The notes beneath the pieces were generated by a model that saw only the letters and a program-made list of their open reading frames with translations, was not told the origin of the DNA and ran no database searches. Made by a program: the position numbers and the translations under genes. 15,863 bases of DNA from Aaosphaeria pasadenensis (taxonomy: Eukaryota; Ascomycota; Dothideomycetes; Pleosporales): NCBI GenBank assembly GCA_022813625.1, contig JAKLMB010000066.1:1-15863 (forward strand), in the 5' to 3' direction. This document shows positions 1 to 9,290 of this stretch, piece by piece; position 1 is the first letter of the stretch; every line of letters starts with the position of its first letter.

Positions 1-79
1 GGTGGTGGTGGTGGTGGTGGTTGGTGGTGGGGTGGCCAGCTCACTGATGTGGCCAGCTTACTGATCAAACACGTTATAG
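1..79 (+). repeat. GGT run and 17-bp tandem duplication at the window edge
   Basis: Bases 1-21 are seven perfect GGT triplets, followed by further TGG/GGT-rich sequence to about base 34. Directly after it, a 17-bp unit (GTGGCCAGCTCACTGAT, 32-48) is repeated once at 49-65 with one C-to-T change. The frame that becomes the GH16 protein is open through this stretch, but the encoded residues do not resemble GH16 upstream sequence. The second copy plus TTATAG at 74-79 looks like an intron 3' end (ACTGAT branch-like element followed by AG), so this stretch is probably intronic. Confidence 0.6.
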
Positions 80-534
80 GTTCTTCTTCTCCCTTTTCTT
101 TTGGGACTAGGCTAAACGCCATCGGCGGGGGTGTATATGCCATGGAATGGACCTCAACATCAATCAAAATATGGTTTTTTCCTAGAGATTCCATTCCGGT
201 TGATCTCAAGAACAACATTCCAAACCCGGCGAGTTGGGGCACTCCGCAGGCAAATTTTGAAGGAGGTGGATGCAACTACGAGAAAGCATTTGGGAGACAA
301 AGGTTGGTCATCAATACAACATTCTGTGGAGATTGGGCCGCTGCTGTATGGACTAGCAATCCTACTTGGTAAGTAATCCTGCAAACTCAATAGTATTTGT
401 ATTGATAATGGCACAGTAAGGCTTTGGCAGCAAGCTGCAACGATTATGTCGCAAATAATCCAACTGCGTTCAGAAATAGTACTTGGACTATCAATTACCT
501 GAAGATATTCCAACAGCCCTATACAAATATTTAG
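80..534 (+). CDS. GH16 endo-1,3(4)-beta-glucanase, C-terminal part, 5' end outside window
   Basis: This is the C-terminal end of a fungal glycoside hydrolase family 16 protein of the Lam16A/mixed-linked glucanase type, secreted enzymes that cleave beta-1,3(4)-glucans. Visible family signatures are GGGVYAMEW, WFFPRDSIP, SWGTP, a TTFCGDWA block, and the closing VANNPTAF...NYLKIFQ segment. Exons are about 80-368 and 417-534. The 48-bp intron 369-416 (GTAAGT...CACAG) restores a Cys codon (TG+T), and reading continues through Cys-Asn-Asp-Tyr to a stop at 532-534. The second Cys-containing block would be lost without splicing. The catalytic Glu-x-Asp-x-x-Glu site and signal peptide lie upstream of the window. 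The exon start at 80 rests on a possible TTATAG acceptor; the frame is open back to base 1. The tail ends a few residues after the usual family end. The gene converges on the TatD gene, with 110 bp between stop codons. Confidence 0.88.
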
Positions 535-644
535 ATTCTAATTTATGCTCATTGACTGCTTTCATCTACGGCAAATTCTGCGCCATGCTATGCTTGATGC
601 TTGGTGTATGCTCTATAAAACCTATGCGCAAGAAATTGCTTTGT
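535..644. other. Convergent intergenic spacer between GH16 and TatD genes
   Basis: Only 110 bp separate the two facing stop codons. The stretch is AT-rich and must hold both 3' ends, so the two transcripts probably overlap in antisense. No clear AATAAA is visible; the nearest A/T-rich element is TATAAAAC near 614. Confidence 0.5.
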
Positions 645-1797
645 TTACTCGGCCGTCTCCCCCAAGCCAAACATTCGAATAGAATTGCGCCATGCACTAA
701 GAACCGTCAGTGAAGAGCAATGCTGATTTTTTAATGCAAAAACTTACGCTTCACACACTTCTTCAACAGTTATTCCCTTGATTTGAGCTATGGCATATGC
801 AACGTGCGGTATAGTAGCAGGCTCATTGCGCCCCTTGACCATGAGGCCCTTGCTAAACTTCTCTTTCTTGACTGCTTTTGGCAAGACTGGGGCGTCTTTC
901 AAGTACTTCGCCGAAGCATGGCTTGGCCTCATCTCACACCAAGGTCCGTCGGTCTCTATTTGCAGGTGTTCGAGTGGTATCGCCCTCACGACCTCGACGT
1001 TTTCCTCGGCTAGACAAATGGTCAGTACAATGTTTAGATGTATTAGGGATGACGAACTTTTTAAACTGCAACCATTCACACCTACGTCGAGACCGAGAGC
1101 GATCATGTGTTCCATTTCCTCGAGTGTGCCCGTAAAGCTGTGCACTAAGCCTTTCTTCGGCAATTGGGGCAATACAGCTCCCAGCAACCTTTCAAAGTCC
1201 TCGCTCGCCGCTCGCGAATGGAGGAAAAGTGGGAGTTGAATTTCGACTGCAAGCTCTAACTGAGCTTCAAAGTACTTTAGCTGTTGGTCTTTGGGAGTCA
1301 AGAATAGGCGGTCATAATCCAGGCCAATTTCCCCAAAGGCTACAGCTTCTCCAGACTCCTTCGCGGTCTTCGCAAGATCTCTGAGAGCTGAAATCAGAGC
1401 AGATGGACCGCCCGGATGGGTATCAAATTGCTTTGCTGAGCATGGGTGGACACCCACTGTGGCATAACAGACACCGGCTGGATATTCCGGTCAGAAACAA
1501 TAATGCTTTCGTTTCTCAGGATTTCTTACGATGATCTTTTGCGATTTGCACTGCATGTTGTGACTCTTTAAGATCAGAACCAGTTACCATGAACTTTTTA
1601 CATCCAACATCTAAAGCACGTTGAAGGACGTCGTTGAAATCACTTTCATGCCTTTGAGTCCCGTGATACTCTCCGCGGAAGACAGGATCTCCCAAGTTGA
1701 TTCCAATCTGAGAACTTTCAGCTTACAGATTCTTATAATAAAGAATTTCCCGCGGACCAACATCAACATATCGTAGCTGACCTGTTTGGCTACCCAT
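645..1797 (-). CDS. TatD-family metal-dependent deoxyribonuclease (TATDN1-like)
   Basis: TatD enzymes are TIM-barrel, metal-dependent 3'-5' exonucleases/endonucleases linked to DNA repair and apoptotic DNA fragmentation. Exons in gene order are 1797-1762, 1707-1530, 1477-1058, 1009-748 and 696-645, giving 948 nt and 315 residues. Introns are 54, 52, 48 and 51 bp; those at 1478-1529, 1010-1057 and 697-747 have CTGAC branch sites. Key residues in the spliced protein are Asp12 in YVDIGINL, Gly-Val-His-Pro at 80-83, Glu121 and Asp125 in GEIGLDYDR, His158 in FLHSR, His184 in VHSFTG and Asp232 in IETDGPW. The C-terminus MFGLG is reached only through the last intron. Length equals that of the eukaryotic family. 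Start: ATG 1797 gives the family-like N-terminus, but the frame stays open upstream with in-frame ATGs at 1947 and 1986 (see findings). It shares a divergent promoter with the VFA1-like gene. Confidence 0.95.
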
Positions 1798-1947
1798 ATT
1801 GGTAATGACTCTTTGAGTTGTATACGTCACGGCTCGAATTCTCTTGTGCTGCCACGATGGTAGTTGGAACAAACCTGAGGTTTGGACACTTCTGGAAAAG
1901 ACAAAAGTCCTGAACCCACTTTGTAGTTGATGTGGAGCTCTTGACAT
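1798..1947 (-). other. Possible 50-residue N-terminal extension (mitochondrial presequence-like) of the TatD protein
   Basis: The 50 codons between ATG 1947 and ATG 1797 are open and in frame with TatD exon 1. The encoded stretch has six Arg and one Lys, no Asp or Glu, and interspersed Phe, Leu, Ser and Thr (it starts MSRAPHQLQSGFRTF). That composition suits a mitochondrial targeting sequence. A chance open frame in the 5' leader is the alternative. Confidence 0.4.
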
Positions 1948-2306
1948 ATGTGATTTGACGGTAGTGATTGGCTGTTCGAGGGTCAAATATCTCAGAGGGA
2001 GACGAAGAGATCGAGACTGGCACTAATCCTTATCGGGGTTAGCTGTTCCACCCTAATCCAACGACCAGACGTCTACCTAGTCTGGCCGTTTCTGAAGACG
2101 TCCTCTTTGCTTCGAATATCAACTCCAGCCCCGTGTTGCCCGTGATATAGTTTGAAGCTCCACAAGTTTAAAGAGAAGGATTGAATGGGGGGTTTCAAAT
2201 ATCCGTCCAACAGCAGGAACTGAACAATTCGACAGTAATCGACTCACAATTCCAACACATCTCGAATCACTTTATGAATATTGACACTGATTAATTCACG
2301 TGTATC
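1948..2306. promoter_or_regulatory. Shared divergent promoter region, TatD gene and VFA1-like gene
   Basis: These 359 bp (509 bp if TatD starts at 1797) lie between divergently oriented start codons and must contain both promoters. No convincing TATA box is seen. There is an inverted repeat CCAGAC...GTCTGG (2065-2070 and 2080-2085) and a CACGTG-like CACGTGTAT element at 2298-2306 just before the VFA1 start. A lone GGGGTTAG/CCCTAATCC pair lies around 2035-2058. Coordinated expression is possible but not shown. Confidence 0.6.
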
Positions 2307-3215
2307 ATGTCCGCTATTCTCCAGAATGTATGGCATCATCGTCGAGTTGGGGATGGCTCAGCCAAAGCATGCTGGATTTGCTACAAACCAACGACTAGCG
2401 TAATGATCACACCTGACAACAAGGTATTATGAATGTCCAAGTGCCACCGATAACCTCAAACTTATGAGGAATAGGACTTCTTCTATATTTGTATTGGTCA
2501 TTTGAGCGATCGTGGATTCTGCCAACCTGATGCAGATGAAGTGGCGGCTGCCGCTGCTCGAAAGAAGAAAGAAGAGATGGATCGTGAGATTGAAAAGGTC
2601 AAGAAGGAGTATGAAGAGAAACAGAGATTGAAGAAAGAGAAACGCAAAGAAAAGGAGAAAGAGAAGGAGAAGGATAAGGATAAGGACAAAGATGCTAAAG
2701 CAAAAGAACAGGAGGAGGATAAGGAGGATGAAAAGGCCAAAGACGAAAAAGTATGTTCATCTACTTTCCATATCATCATGGTTCGTACTAACGACTGTTA
2801 TACAGATCAAGCAGCTCTCCAAGTCCAAAGAAGAGGTGCCTGCTGATCAGGGCCCTCGAATTTTCTCATTAAACAAGTGAGTAAACATATTTTTCTCACT
2901 ATCCAACTACCTTTAGCACTATACACCCATCACAGTATTGGATCATGCCGTCTTCATATCCACTGATCATGGCAATGACTACGGTACTTCTCCAAGTTGA
3001 TATATCCATGGATATAGATTGCCATTTCTGAAGCACTATGGCACATGTCGGACCTTACTCCACATGTTCAGGCTAACACTGCCAGGAATTTCTACCAAAT
3101 GCGGATCGACAAGATCAAGAATGCAGAGATCGCAAAACGTAACCGAGAGCGAATGAAGAACCCATCATTCTTTCCCTCGGTGCCCAGCGGCGACCCATCA
3201 TCGGGTGCCAAATAA
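2307..3215 (+). CDS. VFA1: Vfa1-like AAA-ATPase Vps4-associated protein
   Basis: In yeast, Vfa1 binds the MIT domain of the ESCRT-III disassembly ATPase Vps4 and stimulates it at endosomes. Exons are 2307-2423, 2475-2750, 2806-2876 and 3086-3215: 594 nt, 197 residues, close to the yeast protein. Introns are 51, 55 and 209 bp. Residues 22-55 form the Cys/His cluster typical of the family: Cys22-x2-Cys25, Cys45-x2-His48 and Cys55. Residues about 62-140 are a Lys/Glu/Asp-rich helical segment with alternating KE and KD pairs. The conserved C-terminal block is PRIFSLNKNFYQMR, then AEIAKRNRERMKNPSFFPSV, family-like to the end. The ATG at 2307 gives a normal N-terminus (MSAILQNVW). The cluster appears only when intron 1 is removed, since Cys22/25 and Cys45 lie in different exons. 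The highly charged stretch makes an apparent Ser/Phe-rich ORF on the opposite strand, which is a shadow. Confidence 0.94.
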
Positions 3216-5250
3216 GCATAGACTCGGATGTTCATCCCTTGTCCACGATTGCCTTATTGCCTTAATGCCCATGTACTTCAGGACCAACGACAACGAAGCG
3301 GGGACAGTCACCCTTGACATGATTCTCGCCAACTGTCCCTGTATAGGTTAGAACAATGACCTCGTTGCTCCCGTCAGCTTTGTATCCACATACAGATGCA
3401 GTCAGCAATTAGTGGCCGGCCAGCAATTACACAATCCACAAATGGTCAATAGTATAAAAACGGAAATTGGTCCTAAATCCTCGAGATGGGTCGGCTTTAT
3501 TGTGCAGAACTGTCCCAAAAGCTTTGCGGGGTTGCTGACATATTCGATCTTCGTGAAATATCATGATGCATTCGTTGAAGGCCAATACAGAATTGTGTGC
3601 GCAAAAGATACACAACGTCTAATAGCTATCTCAAATCCAGTTCAATGTGTAAGTTAGAGGTTTCCCACTGAGATTAGTAGCTCGGATTCCGAACTTCCAG
3701 TGTCATTCTGCCCATCTCTCCCAACAAGGCCACTCCCCCCAGTCACCAGAACAGAACCCAACTTGTGGTGCTGACCCGTCCATTTACGCGAAGGGTCTAT
3801 CCTCCATTAGTAATCGTCAGCTGCACGCAGAGGAAGTTCCTCTGCGGTCCCACCTTTCGCTCTGCCCTGCTCAGACTCTGTTCGTGGAGAATGTCAACTT
3901 ATCACCATCCATATGCAACTTGTAATCTCTGTGATAATACAAGCGAACCACTTGGACCCCGGGTCGACCTCTCTTGGAGAAAAGCTACGAGGTGTAGGTG
4001 CATATAGCAAAAATACTTCGCCGATGCTGATGGGCCACATGACACCCATGAGACCATACCATCACGCACACTGACCGATTTTCCCATCATGTTGCCTTGG
4101 CAGGCATGTGCAGCTATCTACTTGATATGCTCTGCGTTCTTCTGCCACCGCTTAGGGAACGCCACGAGAGCCATGCTGCTTGAACTTCGCACATTGCATC
4201 GCGTGGATCAGTGTCTGTCACTGCTGTTCATGGCTGTCAGAACGTAAGCGAGGGTCTTCTTCGTCGGCAATTGCGAGCCGATGAGTGTCAGAATCTAGTT
4301 CAAACTAAGCACTCGTCTCTTGATCATGATCTTCTGAAATTCGTAGCACTTGATAGTTGCGATCTTCAGAGTACAGACTGGAAGACCGGGAGACGGATGC
4401 TACCCGATCGACGATGGTTCATATGCAGTTCAATGAATCAGAAAGGCGAGCTCCCAGGACTAGTCTATCCATTCGATGTCAGACGCTCCGACATCAGTGG
4501 AACACTACAGTACTATTCTTCTCTTGGGGTTCGTTCGTTTCTCATCTGCATTACTCAATCCTAAATGGTCTACCTGCATCAGCAGAACAAGTCAATCACA
4601 GTCTTCCCGCGTACATACATTGACGTGACGTGTCGAGCCGTCGCGGAAGCACTGTATGTACATCTAAGACACCCGTCGGCACCTACATGTGCTAGCAACG
4701 GATCGTCCCTGTTTACCCTTCAATGGTCTGAGCCACGCATGATGGGACAGCTGCAGAGCGTTTTGGCACTAAGCTAATGCCGGGAGCCGCGCTGCACTTC
4801 ATTTGACCATAACGCCATACTCGAGAGTCTAGTCTTTAACACACACGCTTTACAGCGTAGCCATTCCCCTTTCGAGTAGAGCTGTCTGGTCGTGAAGCGC
4901 GCCTGATGAGATGTATTCAGTTCCTTAGTTCGAACGGCATTGACAAAGATCATGCTACATGTAAGACATACATAGAAGCAATCGACGGCCAGGGAGACTA
5001 CTTCCTCGAAATGGAATGTTGTCATCCCAGCAATCTGTGCGTGTAGTAATGCCAATGGAGCAGTATCCGAGCCACATACGAGTATGCTCGCCTTCCCGCG
5101 ATCCTTTGACGTTTTGCGAAAGCGAGTATGCAGAGACGAGTCATCGCCAAAAGTTCCCTGCCATTCAGCCCGCGAATCATAACCGACGATTCTAATTCAG
5201 GGAACAATGTTTATTACATCTGAACCCACGCAAAACAAACACCATCCCCA
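3216..5250. other. Non-genic stretch after the VFA1-like gene
   Basis: No recognisable gene is found in these 2 kb. Open frames are short (the longest is 117 codons at 4211-4564), overlap one another on both strands, and none resembles a family I know. A 53-codon frame at 4089-4247 on the + strand (starts MLPWQACAAIYL) has a hydrophobic start but no continuation. A perfect hairpin sits at 3826-3846. No terminal repeats or transposase motifs are seen. Confidence 0.6.
3826..3846. repeat. Perfect 9-bp inverted repeat with 3-base loop
   Basis: CGCAGAGGA (3826-3834) and TCCTCTGCG (3838-3846) are exact reverse complements around the loop AGT. It could be an RNA hairpin or a dyad protein site; nothing around it decides. 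Confidence 0.7.
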
Positions 5251-5990
5251 GTCAATAATAACGATAATCCGCCGTCGGCATGATAACGTCGAGCCCCATC
5301 ACATCAGCCAATGCGGTTAAGGGATCCAGATAAAGCGAGAGCGAGTTGGAAACGTGCAGGAGGATGTGATGGTCAGTGCTGCGAATCTGTTGGTGCTCCC
5401 CCACCCTACCGCCAGCCTTACGAATGAGTTTAATCGATCCCTCGCCAACGAACTTCAGCCTCACCGACACGCCTGACCGGGAGGGCTGGTACGTCGGGCT
5501 TGCCGGTTGTTGGCCTCGTGTGTTACCTTTCAACCTGGAACCGGAAAATCCTAGATCATAAGGCAGGCAGCTAGCCCGAAATATAGAGATCTGGATTGTC
5601 CTTCCCCTTCAAGCTGAATCCATCCTACGAGTTGCAGATTGCAGATGGCCAACCCAATTTCCCCTATGCATCCACCTGCCCTGCGAACAACAAGACCGGC
5701 ATGACCGACTCTCGGTGCAACAACATCTTCTCGCCACCCAAAGACGTTGTAACGGTGACCCAAGGAAAATATACTGTGAAATGGGGGCGATTCTCATTAC
5801 ATCAATCCCGTACCAAAATAGAATGCGGAAGAATTCTCGAATCATTCCGATCCAATAGGTACCGAAGCGCAACGAGCCCAGAAAAAACTTCAGCCTCGAA
5901 ACGCCCTCGGTTCGTTCAAGTCCGTTGTTTACAGTAAACAGCGTCCTGTTCCATAACCTCGGGCCTTGAAACCAACAGTATATGTCCATT
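5251..5990. pseudogene. Coding-like segment(s), possible gene relic or unrecognised gene
   Basis: From about 5596 to 5765 the + strand frame beginning SFPFKLNPSYELQIADG has codon use like the real genes here: many C- or G-ending codons and runs such as AAC AAC AAG ACC GGC. It encodes a Cys-containing, secreted-looking stretch (STCPANNKTG, SRCNNIFSPP, VTQGKYTVKW). After about 5780 codon use drifts and no acceptable exon follows. At 5252-5533 on the - strand a 93-codon frame ending VMGLDVIMPTADYRYY also has coding-like third positions, while the overlapping + frame (5376-5561) is weaker. I recognise no family, and no ATG-to-stop gene model works. It may be a decayed gene, an unrecognised intron-rich gene, or chance. 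Confidence 0.25.
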
Positions 5991-7149
5991 GATGTACGAT
6001 GCGCTGGCCCGAACTGGCGGTGACATGTTGCTAGAAAATGCAGTTAGCAGCAAAGCAAGCAACGGAGATATCCGCATGTCAAAATCGTTGATCGCTTGAC
6101 CGCCGACATGGGCAGATTGGGGACCGTTAACGTGATGAGAGGATCCATGGACCAATACCAATGCTGGTGGTACCTGCTTTTTTTCCCCTTGCACCCGTCC
6201 GTGCGGGAAGAGAAGACATGAGAATCTGGGTGGTAACAGTCACTGATAATTGAGGATGAGACACAGAACAGCGCGGCGGGAACCCTCGCAATCCAATCCA
6301 CACATCTCTCTCCTGCCGCTTGCGAATATATCTCCCCACACACAAGCAATCCTGCAAGGCCAAAGGACGGACTACAGCGGAGCTTCAAGTCGCGGTACGC
6401 CGACCGCCAGGCTCCATTTGGGGAAGCGAGATGTACTGTGTACATGGGCTGGGGCATATGTTGCAACGCACGAGCGACATTTGGCGAACGGACATAGTGG
6501 GGGTTCACGGGGCGGACATGGGGCGACCGACCACACGCAGGACAGGGCAAGGATACCACTGCTTTTTTCGAATTGAACGTGCCTTGTAACAGGCTACATG
6601 TAGCCTTGTATGTTGCCTTGTGGCCTGAGGGAGAAGGATTGCTTTTTGAGTATAACACCGACCGTATGTGTGCAATTCTTCAATGCGAAAGTTCTAGGAC
6701 CATGCAAAGCAGGATGGTAAGAGATACGTACAAGCGCCATGGACGTCATCCTCAAGGCATCTTGGGAACCATGTAATATGGTGAATATTGTCTCGTGCGA
6801 ACGACCACGTTTGTCTCGCCCGCTTAGGTTATTGCCCAGGGCTACTACTATTCATTTCCAGGAATCTGTTCCTGTACATACACACATGCATGATTCGCTT
6901 GCCCTGGTCCAAGAAATCTCTGATTTGAGGAACATGGTAAACTCACAAGAAACAGTGACCGAAATGTAAGATATACGGAAGGGACTCGGAAATGATACAA
7001 CCACAATGTTGAGTATCTTTGTGATTCACATGCACAATATATGCATATCAATTTCACACAGCATGCCCACTGCCGAGACACAAGAGGCATCCCATCGTAA
7101 TAGCAAATGGTGCGTTCAATCTACACAGGGCGTTAGTCCTTCGCTCATT
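5991..7149. other. Non-genic stretch with one long chance ORF and a 16-bp palindrome
   Basis: The longest open frame (204 codons, - strand, 6044-6658) has many Cys, Ser and rare-type codons, overlaps three other frames and resembles nothing known, so I treat it as chance. AGGCTACATGTAGCCT (6591-6606) is a perfect palindrome. No gene, tRNA or mobile element is seen. Confidence 0.55.
6591..6606. repeat. Perfect 16-bp palindrome
   Basis: AGGCTACATGTAGCCT reads identically on both strands. It could be a dimeric protein binding site; function unknown. Confidence 0.75.
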
Positions 7150-7400
7150 CTCACCTCTGTCACGTTTTGATCGTCGTCCGGATTCCCCCATACTACCATA
7201 TACTCGATCGAACTACCCGCCTTCCCCAATCCATCCATCAATCACCACTTACCACCGATAACCTGCACACCATAATCTCACTCCCCCCTCACGATCGGTG
7301 TGTCGTGTGTCGTCCCTCCTCCACATCTTATTATATCAAGCCATCATCATTTACTTTTTTTCTTGTTTTGTCTCCTTGGCGCACAGAAGGGACTTCCCCA
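7150..7400 (+). promoter_or_regulatory. Pyrimidine-rich, promoter/5'-leader-like block
   Basis: The + strand is dominated by C and T here, with repeated CATCCATCCATCAATCACC-type stretches, CTCCCCCCTC, a TTATTATATC element (7329-7338) and TTACTTTTTTTCTTG. Such CT-rich blocks commonly precede or include transcription starts in filamentous fungi. No coding gene follows on the + strand, so a non-coding transcript or an unrelated composition bias are both possible. Confidence 0.35.
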
Positions 7401-9254
7401 TCCTAACCCTTTTGGGGAAGAGAACGGGGTACACATGCATGATTTCTCCTCTTTCCCTCTTCTCTGTGCTTTTTATTGCTTTCTTTTTGACTTCAAAAAA
7501 GCGCCTCTTGTAACGGCTTCCCGCTACGTACGTACGCCCATGCAATGCAATGCATGCACGCTGTGTGTACGGTAGAAGTGGAGGGGTTTTGGTGAGAGAG
7601 AGAGTCTGTTCATCTCGTCGGGCGATTTAAGGTTTTGAATTAGAGTTAGTTGCCATATCATATCAAGTCTACTCCGCAATGTGTCTCAAACAACTAATTA
7701 GCCCCCTTCGATGGCATAGCTCGCCATGTAAGAGAGACCTCGTGGGCAGAGTTGAAACTTTAGTTCCTAGCTCAAGTCTGTATAAACAGGACCCAGAAAT
7801 AGGGACACTATCTGGGCTGTGAAAGCGGTCGTGGCTGTACTTAGCCAAATGGCTTTTTGGCTTTCTACCTGGCTGGCTGGCTGTTGGCTGGGCTGCTAGC
7901 AAGCGAACGAGGGACGTAAGGTTTCACACCCAAGCCAATTCTTTCTTTTTCCCTTCCCGTCCGGAGAGGTCCAGCCCTATCGTTTAATATATATCGTCAA
8001 GTTGCGGCGCGACAAGGCTGCGCGATGATGGTTCGCCTTATACTTAGCTTGTTCGTCTGTCCGTCTGTCTTACACTACTACTGTACAGTGATGAACGGAT
8101 GTTTTTACTTTTTCGACCTTCTCATGGCGCATCATCCATGCTGCCACCCACAATGGGCACGTTACCTTTTGGTGGTGATTTTCAGGGTAACTTGTGTCCT
8201 TTCTTGTCGATTTTCTCGGGGAAGTGGAGCAATGGTGGGTTAGAGGTGACGATATCACATCAGCGCTAAAGTTCACACCACCGGATCTCCGATGGACGGT
8301 TTGCTGGCGATGAGTTGAACTGAACAGGTGGGCTTAGACGAGGCTACGGATATAGCTACAGCTACGTGGGAAGCAGCAAAGAGGAAGCAGCGTGTGATAA
8401 TATTGGTGGTGGTGGTGGGTGTGTGGGCGAGGGAAAGAGTCCATCAGTTGCCATGTTTGAGATGGCGCGCGGCTCGCCTTGTTTCACTCGTATATGCCGC
8501 CCCGGTGGAGCGAAACGTTTTCCATGTTTACAATCCGGTTGTGGTCGATGGTGTTGAGTTGGGAAAGAGGAGAAATCCCGGTGGAATGTGACACAGTCGT
8601 GGTGGGTAGTACCTAAACGGTGAAGAAGGAAGGATTGATATGGATGGATGTGATGTGTCGAGGGAAGAGGCGCGGGAACACGGTAGAAAAACCGCCATGT
8701 CGCTCGAATTAGCAACAGCCAGAATCAAAAGCATGGAGGAACCGGCCCAATCGGGGGTGTTATCTGCTGGATTATGTTTCACATGCGGACCGCATCCGAT
8801 GATGACGGCTTAAAGAAACCCTTCGTTTATGGTTCTGCATGTTTGAAGGCACAGTGTACACTCTTTTGTCCCCTTTCCCTTTCCCCGATGTTGGGTCCGT
8901 TCCGTCGTTTGCGTTTTGCACGCTTTGGCGCCTTGGATTGGATACGGCATTTTGTTCGATATGCTGACAGACGTGCAATCATGCAAGTAGGTAGGATGGC
9001 TGCATATCGAATCGGCACTTCCCAGGAGACTGCAGCATGGACTACACAACTCCGTTCCCCATTTCTGCAACATGTCAAGTCATTCGAGGGCTTAGTAATA
9101 GCCATGGGCAATAACTATCCAATATGGAAACATCTCGGAAATTATTGGCAAGCGTGGTTTCCCCCTTGGAGGAAGAAGCAGAAGAAGAAGACATGCTGTG
9201 GAACAGACCGATGCGTAATATCGAGCGAGATGCACGAGTGACAACCACAACCAA

Positions 9255-9290
9255 ACCCATACCCATACCCATATCCATACCCATACCAAT
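9255..9290 (+). repeat. ACCCAT hexamer microsatellite
   Basis: Six consecutive 6-bp units: ACCCAT x3, ATCCAT, ACCCAT, ACCAAT. Minus-strand frames across it read as Gly-Tyr or Met-Gly repeats, which is a consequence of the repeat and not evidence of a protein. Confidence 0.85.

Noticed and set aside
2498..2779. Ser/Phe-rich frame on the - strand
   Set aside because: It is the complement of the Lys/Glu-rich coding repeat of the VFA1-like gene and has no features of its own.
6044..6658. 204-codon open frame on the - strand, the longest outside the recognised genes
   Set aside because: Cys/Ser-rich composition, mixed codon use, overlap with open frames on both strands and no family resemblance point to chance.
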